From Cellulophaga sp. BC115SP (lineage in GTDB: Bacteria > Bacteroidota > Bacteroidia > Cytophagales > Spirosomataceae): DNA of 64,000 nucleotides. Positions 7,441 through 16,568 of the stretch are shown here, in pieces. How positions within the stretch are numbered: the first letter of the stretch is position 1; each line of letters begins with the position of its first letter. The stretch lies in assembly GCF_009905545.1 (NCBI RefSeq), contig NZ_JAAALB010000018.1:1-64000 (forward strand), written 5' to 3'. A program made the position numbers and the translations under genes. Under the pieces are notes generated by a model that saw only the letters and a list, made by a program, of their open reading frames with translations, was not told where the DNA came from and did not search any database.

Positions 7441-9834
7441 TTATTCTGTAATAACCTTTTGCTCTGCATAATTGATAAGTAAATGGATTTCGGTACGACT
7501 GATGGCGCTGATTTTTTTGATGGTTACAAATAGTTTTTCGACCGTCAACCTAGCCATAAGATAACTAATAGTAGATTCAGCACCTTGGTTCAAATTCACA
7601 GCATGTTCCTCCAAACCATCGTAACATCCTCCTGTACAAGGATTATAGATAATTTGTTTCAAGTGATTATTTCCTAAAAACCAATTAAAAGCTACTTCAA
7701 TCTTGTTTAAATATTCTTCTTCTTCGAAAACTTCATAGAATTTATGGAGTGCCAAAATGGTATAGGCTACGTCGATTGGTTGTTCGCCACCAATATGATG
7801 AAGTTTTTTTTCGTCATCTTTTTGTAACCAGTTTTTATTAGAAATAACTCTGATGGAATTAGGAGTGAAAATTTTTGAGAGTAAAAAGTCGAAGGATGAT
7901 TTTGCAATATTTTTGTAAATGGGGTTATGTGTAGACAACCAAGCACAAAGCATTGATTCTGGCAAAATACTATTTGCATAAGTTAGATAGCTTTCAAACC
8001 ACTCCCATTTGTGATTAGCCTCATGTCGAAACATTTGTACTAATCTATCGGATAGTTGCTCAATTAAAGGTACATACTCAAAATCGGACTTACATAAATT
8101 TGCATAATATAAGCCCTTAATGGCAAATCCCATAGCTCGAGTAGAGTGTACTTTACTCATACTTGGCAAGGCATCCTGTAAGGTTTTTTCAGCTTCCAAA
8201 AGAAGTCCCACAGGGAGTAGATGTCTAATTGAAATCAAGTAACCCAATGCCCAAATAGCACGACCATTGGAGTCAGCCAAATTGGAGGTAGTATTTTGTG
8301 CTGTAAAATGATAAGTTTCGCTGACATAATTATAAAAGTAGCCCTCTGGCTGTAAACAAAACCGGATAAATTGAAAATAGATACTAATATATACTAAGTC
8401 ATTGGAGTCTTTCGTAATTTCATAGTGTTGGCAAAATGCCACTAAAGCACGTGCATTGTCATCCAATGTATAACCAGTATCTAGGTCAGGGTGATTTACT
8501 TTAGCAAACTGAATTATCCCAAAATTTGTCGTCATTTTTCTGATATGCTCCAAGTTAATATCAGGAATCCGATAATGTAAGTGAATTTGTTGATTACTCG
8601 TTTTTTCAAAGAGAATAGCATGTGCAATAGCTGCATTTTCCCAAGCAGTAGACGCCATACGATGGAGTCCATCTGAACTTATTTTTTGTCTTCGGGAGTT
8701 ATCTCTTAATAAACTATTTACTTTTTCAGTGAGTTGTATGCTGTTACCAAAGTCAAAAATCAAATCAGAATTGTTTTGCAAAACCTCTATGGCATGCGGA
8801 ATTGGAGTGGAAATAACTGGACACCCGCAACTAATAGCATAAGAAAAGGTTCCACTCACAGCTTGATTGGGATCTTTTGAGGTGAATAGATAAATATCTG
8901 AAAGTTGTAAGTATTCTAGTAAAGTATGGGTTGGTAAAAAGGCATTAATAAACCTGACATGCTTCTCTAATTTCAAAGCAGTAATTTTATTTTTCAACAT
9001 TTGTCTATACACTTCACCTTCTTGTTGAACAACTGTGGGGTGAGTTTTTCCAATGATTAAAAAAAGTATACTCGGATTTTGTAAGACTATAGCAGGCAAG
9101 GCTTCCAAGGTTGTTTCTATACTTTTTCCAGAACTCAAAAGACCGAAAGTTGAAAGAACCGTTCTTCCTGATAAATGGTATTTAGTCTTAAGTAAATCTC
9201 TATCTAATTGTGATACCAAGTGAGTACCATGAGGTATCACCGCTACCTTCTTGATGTTTACTTGATAGTCTCTTTTGAGTACCTCTGAAGAAAATTTGGT
9301 CATTACCACAACCGATGATGCCACGTTAACAATTTGCTTTACATGCAACTTGAGCGTCTCATCAGGCGACTGAAGAACTGTGTGAAATGTAATTATAATA
9401 GGCTTTTCTAGGAGACTCAAAAACTTCAAGAATATTTCTGGATGCTGATTAAAAAAGCCAAACTCATGTTGCACAACAACAATTTGGATAGATTCATCAT
9501 CGTTAATATCCTTTGCCAATCGTAGGGCAAGTTTAGGAAAACTTGTGTTGAAAACATATTTTACTTCATTCCCGTAAGAATAGTCGCTCAATTTTGATTC
9601 GACAGCACATACTTTTAAAGAAAAGGAGTATTGGAATTTGTTATTTAACGCCCTCAGTAAGTCTTGAGAATAAGTAGCTATACCGCATTCGCGAGAAGGA
9701 TAGGAGGTAATAAATAGTATTTCAGGTAAAAGTAAATCTATTGATTTTTCATCTAACTGCATGAATTCGATTGAATTAGTCAATTCTGTTTCAATCAGCG
9801 ATTGTGGCTGGATAAGGGAGATTCTCTTTCTCAT
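7441..9834 (-). CDS. GT4-type glycosyltransferase fused to an (alpha/alpha) toroid domain
   Basis: 797 residues in two parts. The first (about 35-410) is a GT-B glycosyltransferase: an N-terminal Rossmann start LFITSYPSRECGIATYS, VVVQHEFGFF, VIPHGTH, then the nucleotide-sugar half with SGTFSYAISCGCPVIST. The two glutamates of the common GT4 EX7E motif are not evident there (Gln and Tyr sit at the aligned positions). I recall the SGTxxYA form from a subfamily that carries this same fusion. The second part (about 430-797) is helical with TGYTLDDNARALVA, typical of an (alpha/alpha)6 glycosidase-like fold. Likely acts on a mannose-containing glycan; the GH130 gene at 16569-17597 supports this. 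Cytosolic, no signal peptide. Confidence 0.75.
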   Translation of the reverse strand: MRKRISLIQPQSLIETELTNSIEFMQLDEKSIDLLLPEILFITSYPSRECGIATYSQDLLRALNNKFQYSFSLKVCAVESKLSDYSYGNEVKYVFNTSFPKLALRLAKDINDDESIQIVVVQHEFGFFNQHPEIFLKFLSLLEKPIIITFHTVLQSPDETLKLHVKQIVNVASSVVVMTKFSSEVLKRDYQVNIKKVAVIPHGTHLVSQLDRDLLKTKYHLSGRTVLSTFGLLSSGKSIETTLEALPAIVLQNPSILFLIIGKTHPTVVQQEGEVYRQMLKNKITALKLEKHVRFINAFLPTHTLLEYLQLSDIYLFTSKDPNQAVSGTFSYAISCGCPVISTPIPHAIEVLQNNSDLIFDFGNSIQLTEKVNSLLRDNSRRQKISSDGLHRMASTAWENAAIAHAILFEKTSNQQIHLHYRIPDINLEHIRKMTTNFGIIQFAKVNHPDLDTGYTLDDNARALVAFCQHYEITKDSNDLVYISIYFQFIRFCLQPEGYFYNYVSETYHFTAQNTTSNLADSNGRAIWALGYLISIRHLLPVGLLLEAEKTLQDALPSMSKVHSTRAMGFAIKGLYYANLCKSDFEYVPLIEQLSDRLVQMFRHEANHKWEWFESYLTYANSILPESMLCAWLSTHNPIYKNIAKSSFDFLLSKIFTPNSIRVISNKNWLQKDDEKKLHHIGGEQPIDVAYTILALHKFYEVFEEEEYLNKIEVAFNWFLGNNHLKQIIYNPCTGGCYDGLEEHAVNLNQGAESTISYLMARLTVEKLFVTIKKISAISRTEIHLLINYAEQKVITE

Positions 9835-10233
9835 TTTCTGAAAATTTTGTTTATGAGTGTGGTTGCTTCCTTTGACAGAATCATTAAACTACACTGTCTG
9901 AGCAGGCAAGCAAGATTGTATGAAAGCTAAGGCAGCTGACTGGGTAATTAATGGTAGTACCACTTAAGAGATTGATTAGTAGTTATTAGACGATATAAAG
10001 TTATTTAATTTAACTCAAGATGCTTTACATCCTGAATAAGCAATTTTATATATTTCACTGATTATCAAAAATAAAAAATCGTCCCGTAAAACTACAGGAC
10101 GATTTACCCTCTGTTCTCCCTAACCTATGTTACTAAACCTTCCTTTCAATTTAAATAGATATTCATATTTGTTATATGCTCTGATAAAGCTCACAAGTTT
10201 TAAAGTAACGATAATCAATATACGTATAACTTT
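9835..10233. other. Gap with a minus-strand terminator
   Basis: Contains the terminator at 10076-10105 for the downstream end of the barrel gene. The part adjacent to 9834 presumably carries the glycosyltransferase promoter. No ORF or RNA gene recognised. Confidence 0.5.
10076..10105 (-). terminator. Rho-independent terminator of the barrel gene
   Basis: Perfect 9-bp stem AAATCGTCC/GGACGATTT with a 12-base loop. On the minus strand it is followed by TTTTTAT, so it ends the transcript of the 10234-10869 gene. Confidence 0.75.
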
Positions 10234-10869
10234 TTAATAAGGACAAAATCCTACAAACCCCTGAATCCAGATATTTTTGTATAAAGGTATCAAGGATGCT
10301 CTGGCTGCCATATTCATGCTTAAATCCTTGTTTACTCTTATCCCCCAAACGAAATGATTCAACACTATGTCTACACCTAATACTATACTGAAACTATTTT
10401 TTCTGGGATTTCCTTTCATAAATTCCTGCGCTTGAGCAGGAACGGTTGAGAGAAGATAGTCTTTTTGCTTAATCAAATAAGAATATTGAGAACCAAGCAA
10501 AATAGTAAATAATTTATTGGGCTTGTAGGTAAAGAAGATAGGAAAGTCAATATAGGAGGTACTTCGACAAAATTTGTAAGGCTGTCCCAATAACTTTCCA
10601 GAAGCCCCAAAGCCATTTTCTGAAAATAGTATCTCTGGATGAATACCCATTTTTATAGTAATAGGTATTTCAAGGTAAACACCAGCTACAACATCTAACT
10701 TAGGTTCCGTAACAAAGTCTTGATTTCGTACTCTATATACTTTAAAATAATTCATACCTATTTTGAAACCCAGCATGACTGTATCTCGTTTGTCACTAAA
10801 ATTTTGTGCGTTTGTACAAATTAAAGTAGCGATGGTAAGCCCTATAGTTTGGTACAGTAATTTCATCAT
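10234..10869 (-). CDS. PorT-type outer-membrane beta-barrel protein (copy 2)
   Basis: Start placed at ATG 10869 (a second ATG is at 10866), giving MMKLL and a signal peptide ending near NAQ. The mature protein has the same blocks as the 2496-3128 paralogue: GFKIGMNYFKVY, GIHPEILFSENGFGASGKLLG, TSYIDFPIFF, a long central strand with LLGSQYSYL, and an aromatic end (GFCPY). Predicted small outer-membrane barrel. The last residue is Tyr, not Phe, both accepted for barrel insertion. It lies about 130 bases downstream of the BON-domain gene and may share its transcript. Function unknown. Confidence 0.75.
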   Translation of the reverse strand: MMKLLYQTIGLTIATLICTNAQNFSDKRDTVMLGFKIGMNYFKVYRVRNQDFVTEPKLDVVAGVYLEIPITIKMGIHPEILFSENGFGASGKLLGQPYKFCRSTSYIDFPIFFTYKPNKLFTILLGSQYSYLIKQKDYLLSTVPAQAQEFMKGNPRKNSFSIVLGVDIVLNHFVWGIRVNKDLSMNMAARASLIPLYKNIWIQGFVGFCPY

Positions 10870-10995
10870 TAGCAATAAATTAGTGAATAAGTGTCCAAAC
10901 AATTAGAGGCATACAGGAAATGTCGTTGCATGTAATATTCTAAAAAATAGAGATTTGTTTCTTTATTAGGATATCGACAGAAGTTTGGATTCGTC

Positions 10996-11682
10996 CTAAA
11001 AATTAATTTCTCCAAGCCATTTTTGTACTTTATACTGCACACCTAGCTCATTATCGACATTCCATACACCTGGGGCATTCCAAGCAACACGCTCTGCCTC
11101 GTCTTTTTGAAACAAAAAATGCACATGACCGCTCAAGGTTACTGAGTGACCAGCCACTTTAACTCTGATGTCTAATCCGTTGAGTGAACTGCATCTACTG
11201 AGTGCATCCTCGATCCTTCTTGTTTCGATTTCATCGTGACTCCCAGATTTTATAAGAATCCTATTGGTAATACCCGTTACTCCAGAAACCCCTCTGACGG
11301 CCTGATAAGCCCCTTGCTTTTCATAATTCCAAAAAACAATTCCTTCTAGTGTTACCCAACCATTCTCGACTTTTATCTTGACTTTATCTTTGGGAACCGC
11401 CCAGCTACTGCTCAGATTATTGAGAGCTTCTATGGCAATATCAGTATCGTCTTTGATATCGGATAGCACAAACTTTACATTAATATCTTCAACTATAGCT
11501 TTTACCCCTGGTACATTTTTAGTTGCATGCTCAGCTTCCGATTTTTTGATATAACTATCTACGGTTCCTGAAAGTGTGACAACTCCGTCTTGGGCGGTAA
11601 CACCTATTTCTGCAGCGTGTAACAGTGGCTCCCATTTTATGGCTTCTTGAACGTCTTTCTGAAGTACTTCGTTACTATTCAT
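10996..11682 (-). CDS. Triple BON-domain protein (OsmY-like)
   Basis: 228 residues when started at ATG 11682. A TTG nine bases upstream is a worse choice because it lies inside the promoter element. Three BON domains follow one another (about 5-70, 75-140 and 150-220). Each shows the family core: a residue pair VxVxxGxVTLxGxV, then the VxGVxxIxNxI block (GVKAIVEDINV, GVSGVTGITNRI, GVWNVDNELGV). BON domains bind phospholipid membranes; OsmY-type proteins respond to osmotic and envelope stress. There is no obvious signal peptide, so a periplasmic site cannot be claimed. Confidence 0.9.
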   Translation of the reverse strand: MNSNEVLQKDVQEAIKWEPLLHAAEIGVTAQDGVVTLSGTVDSYIKKSEAEHATKNVPGVKAIVEDINVKFVLSDIKDDTDIAIEALNNLSSSWAVPKDKVKIKVENGWVTLEGIVFWNYEKQGAYQAVRGVSGVTGITNRILIKSGSHDEIETRRIEDALSRCSSLNGLDIRVKVAGHSVTLSGHVHFLFQKDEAERVAWNAPGVWNVDNELGVQYKVQKWLGEINF

Positions 11683-11688
11683 GGTTGT

Positions 11689-11696
11689 CAAATTTA
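11689..11696 (-). promoter_or_regulatory. Bacteroidota -7 box TAAATTTG of the BON gene
   Basis: On the minus strand TAAATTTG is followed by six bases and then the ATG at 11682. The consensus -7 element of Bacteroidota is TAnnTTTG. The spacing would put the transcript start at or next to the ATG, implying a leaderless or near-leaderless mRNA. The -33 TTG is not clear. Confidence 0.5.
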
Positions 11697-12211
11697 GATA
11701 ATATTGGATTTGTTACGGTATTGATAAGGAGTAATACAAATAACGAATTGTGATAGTATATTTCTTAGTAATCAAAAAATCATACTTTAATTGACTGGGT
11801 ATTATTTTTAATTATTGGCAATAGACGTTAAGTGAAAATACTTCCATTATTTCATCAAAAAAAGAATTGAACTTTTAGCCTAAGCTTAACACTTAGTTAT
11901 TATTAAAAAAATCATTTTACCCATCTACCTACACAAGCCCTAACCTTATAATTATGTGTTTATCAGTTGATTTCTTCAAAAGAGGAGCAAAATCTTACTC
12001 CTCTTTTATTCCAAGCACTTTCCATTATATTAGCTCATTAACTCAAATTTTTGTCTGTATTGGGTATAGTCACAGCATTATCAACATTAAAAGCAAGTGA
12101 GATAAAATTTGAATTTCGTAGAACACTCAATAATAGGTCTATGTAAGATATAGAGGTTAAAGGTTTTATTTTTGTTTTGTTATATCGCTTTCTTGAATGA
12201 TTCCATGTGTC
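11697..12211. other. Gap with one perfect hairpin
   Basis: A 515-base gap. Only the hairpin at 11978-12007 stands out. No ORF or RNA gene recognised; the right part is the 3' flank of the YtxH-like gene. Confidence 0.45.
11978..12007 (-). terminator. Perfect hairpin, probable terminator
   Basis: AAAAGAGGAG/CTCCTCTTTT, 10-bp stem, 10-base loop; on the minus strand the right arm ends in TTTT. It lies about 200 bases past the stop of the YtxH-like gene at 12212 and may end its transcript. Confidence 0.5.
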
Positions 12212-12442
12212 TTACTTAGGGTTATTTCTTAATACAACGGTTTCTACGTAGGGTGGGCTGTCGTATTTAGCTGATTTCTTACGAAGGTTTTCATACATCC
12301 TTTTTAGTTTAACAAGATACTCTTTCCCTTTATACTGTAGGTTTTTTCCGATACCATCCTTGGAGTTGGCAAGAATAATTCCTGCTAAAGTACCGGCACC
12401 AATTACCACTAAAGCTCCTATAATTATATTATTTGATTTCAT
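12212..12442 (-). CDS. YtxH-like small membrane-anchored protein (copy 2)
   Basis: 76 residues. One N-terminal span (IIIGALVVIGAGTLAGIILA), the NSKDGIGKNLQYKGKEYLVKLKRMYENL block, and a short tail. The arrangement and the DGxGKxLxxxGKxYLxKLxxxYE pattern are shared with the protein at 1121-1357, so the two are paralogues. Presumed inner-membrane anchored with a cytoplasmic helical tail; general-stress role by family only. It lies downstream of the cupin gene with about 110 bases between. Confidence 0.75.
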   Translation of the reverse strand: MKSNNIIIGALVVIGAGTLAGIILANSKDGIGKNLQYKGKEYLVKLKRMYENLRKKSAKYDSPPYVETVVLRNNPK

Positions 12443-12553
12443 GATTTATTTATGTTTAAAAAATTAAGTCTTCGTGTAAGGATTATAAGTCAGGATGTAA
12501 CGTGTTAATAATTAGATTGATAGTCAACCGTGAGTTGAAGTTCAGATAATATT

Positions 12554-12892
12554 TTATTCGTAACCACTTTTGATTACAGTGGACAACATTTTAAATCTCA
12601 CATTAGCCCTAATAGTATTGGGTTTATGCGCAGGAATAATAATAGATTGCCCTACTGCAAGAAGATTAGATTTACCATCAATTTCTATTTCTGCTTGTCC
12701 CTCAATGACTTGAATAAATGTATCGAAAGCTGATACTTTTCCAGATAGAGCTTCGCCTGAGTCAAATGAAGCGACTGTAACATTGCCCGTGGTTTTACGT
12801 ATAATAGTCTTTATTACTACTGAATTCGGAACGTATTCAACGATTTCGACAATGATAAAAACCTTGGCTTTTTCAAATTCTGAGTTTTCCAA
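12554..12892 (-). CDS. Single-domain cupin protein
   Basis: 112 residues forming one beta-barrel cupin. The pattern is SGKVSAFDTFIQVIEGQAEIEIDG, then AVGQSIIIPAHKPNTIRA. The first cupin motif lacks the usual HxH metal pair (Ser-Ala-Phe at that place), while a His is kept in the second motif (PAHKPN). Metal binding is thus uncertain. Proteins of this type are often small-molecule-binding or detoxification proteins of unknown substrate. No signal peptide; cytoplasmic. Confidence 0.8.
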   Translation of the reverse strand: MENSEFEKAKVFIIVEIVEYVPNSVVIKTIIRKTTGNVTVASFDSGEALSGKVSAFDTFIQVIEGQAEIEIDGKSNLLAVGQSIIIPAHKPNTIRANVRFKMLSTVIKSGYE

Positions 12893-13292
12893 TTAAGTAT
12901 GGGTTGAAGATGATTTAAAGGAGATATGTTTCGATGATTTTATAGTAGCTTGATTGGCTCACATCTTAGAGAGATTGTCTCTTTGACCATACTAGTGTTT
13001 ATTGCTCTCATTTCATTTTGTTTCGCCTTAACTATCTCTACATCATTAATTTTCAAAGCCTTTCCTTAATTGTAATGATGGTTATCAGAGCAAATAGTTT
13101 ACATAAATTCTGATTGACAATTACTTCACAAATGTGATAAGTATTTGGTTATTTTATCTTACAGAAAACATTTTTCAATTTACATAATTCACGGATTAAT
13201 GCATTTAAACAGTAAATAGTATCGATACTATGATGTTTGTTCATCCTAATATGGGAAATTTGTTGACAAATTTGAGACAAAATATTAATTGA
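12893..13292. other. Gap without a recognisable feature
   Basis: 400 bases, AT-rich, between the cupin gene start and the SDR gene stop. No terminator-like hairpin, ORF or RNA gene seen. Confidence 0.4.
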
Positions 13293-14054
13293 TTATCCAG
13301 CCAACAAGCCACCGTCTATCACTTGAGAGGTTCCTGTAATAAACTGACTGTCATCACTAGCGAGAAACATGGCCAGACTAGCCACTTCAATAGGTTCAGC
13401 ATAGCGTTTCATAGGAATCCTCGCTTCAAAAAGTCTTTTAACATCTCCTGAGTTATTTACTGATGTCCCTTCTTCAATTGAACGCATCATTCGATTATTT
13501 ACAGGTGAAGGATGTATAGCATTTACTCTAATGTTTCTGTGAGCAACTTCCAATGCGGTCACTTTCATAATCCCAACAATAGCATGCTTGCTTGCTACAT
13601 AGGCACTGAGGTTGACAAAGCCTGTTAGTCCTGCAACGGAAGAACTGATAATGATGCTTCCGCCATTGTTCATGTGAGGCACTACATACTTGATACCCAG
13701 CCAGGTGCCTCTAACATTTACTTCCATCACCCTATCAAACACAGCTTCTGGATAATCGATGATGGATTGAACAACCCCTTCTACCCCAGCGTTGTTGAAA
13801 AAAATATCTATTCCTCCAAACTCATTTAGAGCTTCCATCACGTAACGATGTGTATCATCTGAATTGGAAACATCTGCAACACAGTATCTAATCCGCACAC
13901 CTCCTAGCTCATCTTCAATCTTTTGGAGTTCTGGTTCGTTGGTATCTACCAAAAAAACCTTTGCACCTTCCTCCATAAATAGTTTTGCAGTTATTTTTCC
14001 GATGCTTCCTGCCCCTCCTGTGATAATGGCAACTTTATTTTCTAGTTTTTTCAT
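13293..14054 (-). CDS. Short-chain dehydrogenase/reductase (classical SDR)
   Basis: 253 residues, full SDR length. NAD(P)-binding motif TGGAGSIG (12-19), Asp37 at the end of beta-2 suggesting NAD(H) preference, NNAG (87-90), catalytic Ser near 138-139, Tyr152 and Lys156 (YVASK), and the C-terminal FITGTSQVIDGG typical of glucose/cyclohexanol-dehydrogenase-like SDRs. Substrate not deducible. It sits inside the minus-strand stress-type array rather than with a pathway, so a detoxification or redox role is only inferred. Confidence 0.9.
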   Translation of the reverse strand: MKKLENKVAIITGGAGSIGKITAKLFMEEGAKVFLVDTNEPELQKIEDELGGVRIRYCVADVSNSDDTHRYVMEALNEFGGIDIFFNNAGVEGVVQSIIDYPEAVFDRVMEVNVRGTWLGIKYVVPHMNNGGSIIISSSVAGLTGFVNLSAYVASKHAIVGIMKVTALEVAHRNIRVNAIHPSPVNNRMMRSIEEGTSVNNSGDVKRLFEARIPMKRYAEPIEVASLAMFLASDDSQFITGTSQVIDGGLLAG

Positions 14055-14168
14055 GATGTTGCTTAGAAGTTAAAGTAAATGGATGATATGCTAGGAACAA
14101 AACAGTATTCTTTTGATCGAACCCGTCGATACAATAAGTAATTCCTGAATGATCCTTACATTGCTCTG

Positions 14169-14288
14169 TTACTCACTTTTCTTGTTTTTGGCTTCTCGCT
14201 TGAGAGCTTTATCTGCACGTTTTTCTTTAAGGTTTTTGATGGGCGTTTTTTTCTCTGACTTTTCAGAGGCTTTTTTTTCTTTTGACAT
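14169..14288 (-). CDS. Tiny Lys/Glu-rich protein, conserved-looking (39 aa)
   Basis: A 39-codon frame, ATG at 14288 to TAA at 14169-14171. The product is extremely charged (MSKEKKASEKSEKK, then TPIKNLKEKRADKALKR) and without hydrophobic segments. I recall similar tiny proteins with the PIKxLKEKRADK core in other Bacteroidota, which raises confidence over a chance ORF. Likely cytosolic and disordered or RNA-binding; function unknown. Confidence 0.55.
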   Translation of the reverse strand: MSKEKKASEKSEKKTPIKNLKEKRADKALKREAKNKKSE

Positions 14289-14321
14289 GGTAAGAAGAAA
14301 TTTAGATGAGTTGGGTAAGAA

Positions 14322-14528
14322 TTACAAATGACTAAATGAGTAGTTTTTTAAAAGATATTCTAATGACTGTAAATAATCGGAAAGTGTTTCTGAATTTATG
14401 AGGGGAGATTCTTCATTGGGTACTGTTATGGGCATCTCGGTAAGATATTCTGATAGCTCTGGATATTTCTCCATGATTTCCATAGTAATTTGAAGAATAT
14501 TTACAGTGATGACATGTGCTGTGTTCAT
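14322..14528 (-). CDS. Small hypothetical protein (68 aa)
   Basis: 68 residues with no membrane span. The N-terminal half is helical (ILQITMEIMEKYPELSEYL), then a Pro-containing turn (MPITVPNEESP), then a second helix (SDYLQSLEYLLKNY). It may be a two-helix protein. It lies 33 bases upstream of the 39-residue gene, so the two could be co-transcribed. Family not recognised. Confidence 0.6.
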   Translation of the reverse strand: MNTAHVITVNILQITMEIMEKYPELSEYLTEMPITVPNEESPLINSETLSDYLQSLEYLLKNYSFSHL

Positions 14529-14808
14529 AGGTAGTATTTAACTGAATGTTAGAGTATTGTAAAGGTGAGAACAATAAAGAACATATTAGTTACATAAATT
14601 CTGAATTAGTTACATATTTCACATAAACAAACTACTGTGTTATTGAGGAGCATATTTATTACTATACTTGAGGCGTACATTAGAAGATTGAATTGTACGT
14701 AAGCTTTTAATAATCAACAGACTGATCCATTTGCTTTTTCTGAAAGGTTTCATCGAAAAAAGACACCATAATGTCACATTACGAACAAGGCTTATATCTC
14801 ATTTCTAA

Positions 14809-15366
14809 TTAGACAGTCTCTGATTCGCTCTCTAATGTTTCGAGATTATTTCGTTTTTGTTTTAGTTGCTTATAAAAAGAAGGCGATAAACCTGTTACTT
14901 TTTTGAATTGATTAGAAAGATGGGCCACACTACTATAGTGAAGTCGATAAGATATTTCGGTCAAGTTTAGTTCTCCATAAAGTAGCAATTCTTTTACCTT
15001 CTCTATTTTGTGTATGATAATAAACTGTTGAATCGTCATACCCTTTACCTCTGAAAAAATATTTGAAAGGTAGGTATAGTCATAGTGAAGCTTCTCGCTG
15101 ATATAGTCAGAGTAGTTAACTTTGGGTATATCTTCGCTGTAATGAATCATCTCAATGATGACATTCTTAATTTTATCAATTAAGATGCTCTTTTTGTCGT
15201 CTAATAACTCTAATCCTGATTTCTGTAGATTTACCTTCAGTTTTTCATACTGCTCGTCAGAGAGCTTTTCAAGTATTTCGACTACACCTAGGTCAATTGA
15301 GATATAGTGTAAGCCCATTCTTAGTAACTCTTCTTTGACCAACAATTTACAACGAAGGCTAATCAT
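14809..15366 (-). CDS. AraC-family transcriptional regulator
   Basis: 185 residues if started at ATG 15366 (the earlier ATG at 15387 adds seven hydrophobic residues). The C-terminal 100 residues are an AraC/XylS double helix-turn-helix: YDYTYLSNIFSEVKGMTIQQFI, then the recognition-helix region ISYRLHYSSVAHLSNQFKKVTGLSPSFYK, close to the family signature. The N-terminal part is short and lacks a cupin-type sensor. It is the first gene of the minus-strand array and divergent from the DUF1003 gene, so it may control neighbours on either side. No operator pair was identified. Confidence 0.85.
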   Translation of the reverse strand: MISLRCKLLVKEELLRMGLHYISIDLGVVEILEKLSDEQYEKLKVNLQKSGLELLDDKKSILIDKIKNVIIEMIHYSEDIPKVNYSDYISEKLHYDYTYLSNIFSEVKGMTIQQFIIIHKIEKVKELLLYGELNLTEISYRLHYSSVAHLSNQFKKVTGLSPSFYKQLKQKRNNLETLESESETV

Positions 15367-15812
15367 GTATTTTATGTATAGTAACATTTTTCTTAAATTT
15401 TAAAGTTCTTATAACTTATAGAAAAATCTCCTATAGATGCACCCTGTATCCAGTTTAAAGGTACTGTTTTTTTAATAAACAATTACATTAGTGACAATAT
15501 TCATATTTTAATATACTGAAAATCAGTTTATTAAATTTCACTAAATTAGGTAAATAATATTTTATAAAAGCTGTGAATTATATAAACAAAAGCTTGATTG
15601 ATATAACTTCATTGGTAAAAAAACTTTCATATTTGGTGTTCAATTGAAGCTTAATACCAAGCTTTATAATCAAAGATTTATTCTACAACAAAGTCAACAT
15701 AGCGCTTTTATGGGATTGAAAAACTGCGTACTGAATAGGTCTATTAAGAATTTTTGAAGACGGAGACTTAAATAGATTATAAGGAAAATATAGGCAAAAA
15801 ATATTGACTAAG
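15367..15812. other. Divergent intergenic region between the AraC regulator and DUF1003 gene
   Basis: 446 bases, AT-rich, with promoters for both directions expected. AAGCTT occurs at about 15647 and AAGCTTT at about 15659, a short near-repeat. No RNA gene or long hairpin recognised. Confidence 0.4.
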
Positions 15813-16406
15813 ATGAGAGAAGGAAAAAGTATTAAGAATCATCAATATAAAAAAAAAGATGTAACACAATTAATTAATGATGAAGATGAGCATCTGAGAA
15901 AACTTCATACGATTGTTGAAGAAGCTATAAGTGCCGAAAAATTAATTATATACAATCTACTTAACCCCCCAATAGAGATACTAACCCAAGGGCAGAAAAT
16001 TTCTGATAAAGTTGCACTGTTTGGAGGAAGTTGGCGTTTCATTAGCTTTTTTGGAGTAATTCTGGTCTTTTGGATTTTATTTAATGTGTTTAGTGTCGGA
16101 GTTTTAAAGTTTGATCCATACCCGTTTATTCTCATGAATTTGATTCTTTCGTGTATTGCTGCACTACAGGCTCCAATTATTATGATGAGTCAAAACAGAC
16201 AAGAGGAAAAAGACAGAATGAGAAACGAAAATGACTATTTAATTAATCTAAAAGCTGAAATGCAAATAAGAAGCTTACATCAAAAAATGGATCTACTGCT
16301 GGAAGAGCAAATAAAAACGCTTTTTGACACACAGGAAAAACAGTTAGTGCTCCTACATCAACTTAGCACTCAACTTTTGAAGCTATCAAATAAGGTAAAG
16401 GAATAA
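15813..16406 (+). CDS. DUF1003 membrane protein
   Basis: 197 residues from ATG 15813 (a TTG nine bases upstream is less likely). Order: a charged N-terminus, the family entry block GQKISDKVALFGGSWRFI, a first membrane helix (about 90-110), a second helix (about 118-140, with LNLILSCIAALQAPIIMMSQNRQ) and a charged coiled C-terminus. The Gly-Gly-Ser-Trp-Arg-Phe before the first helix and MSQNRQxxxDR after the second are signatures of DUF1003. Integral inner-membrane protein; function unknown in the family. Confidence 0.9.
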   Translation: MREGKSIKNHQYKKKDVTQLINDEDEHLRKLHTIVEEAISAEKLIIYNLLNPPIEILTQGQKISDKVALFGGSWRFISFFGVILVFWILFNVFSVGVLKFDPYPFILMNLILSCIAALQAPIIMMSQNRQEEKDRMRNENDYLINLKAEMQIRSLHQKMDLLLEEQIKTLFDTQEKQLVLLHQLSTQLLKLSNKVKE

Positions 16407-16568
16407 TAGACATGTTTTTTAAATAACGGTATCTAGGTTAATAAAGAAGGTATAATAAACAATCCTATTCATGGTTATATGACAATACTCAACGAAGGCT
16501 TGGAGATTATAAAAGATTTGGACAAACAAATGCCATTACACAAATGACTCATTTTCAGCAAAAAAACA

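Noticed and set aside
16471-16550. A short frame of about 22 codons ahead of the GH130 gene
   Set aside because: Too short, with no motif or upstream signal beyond its ATG.
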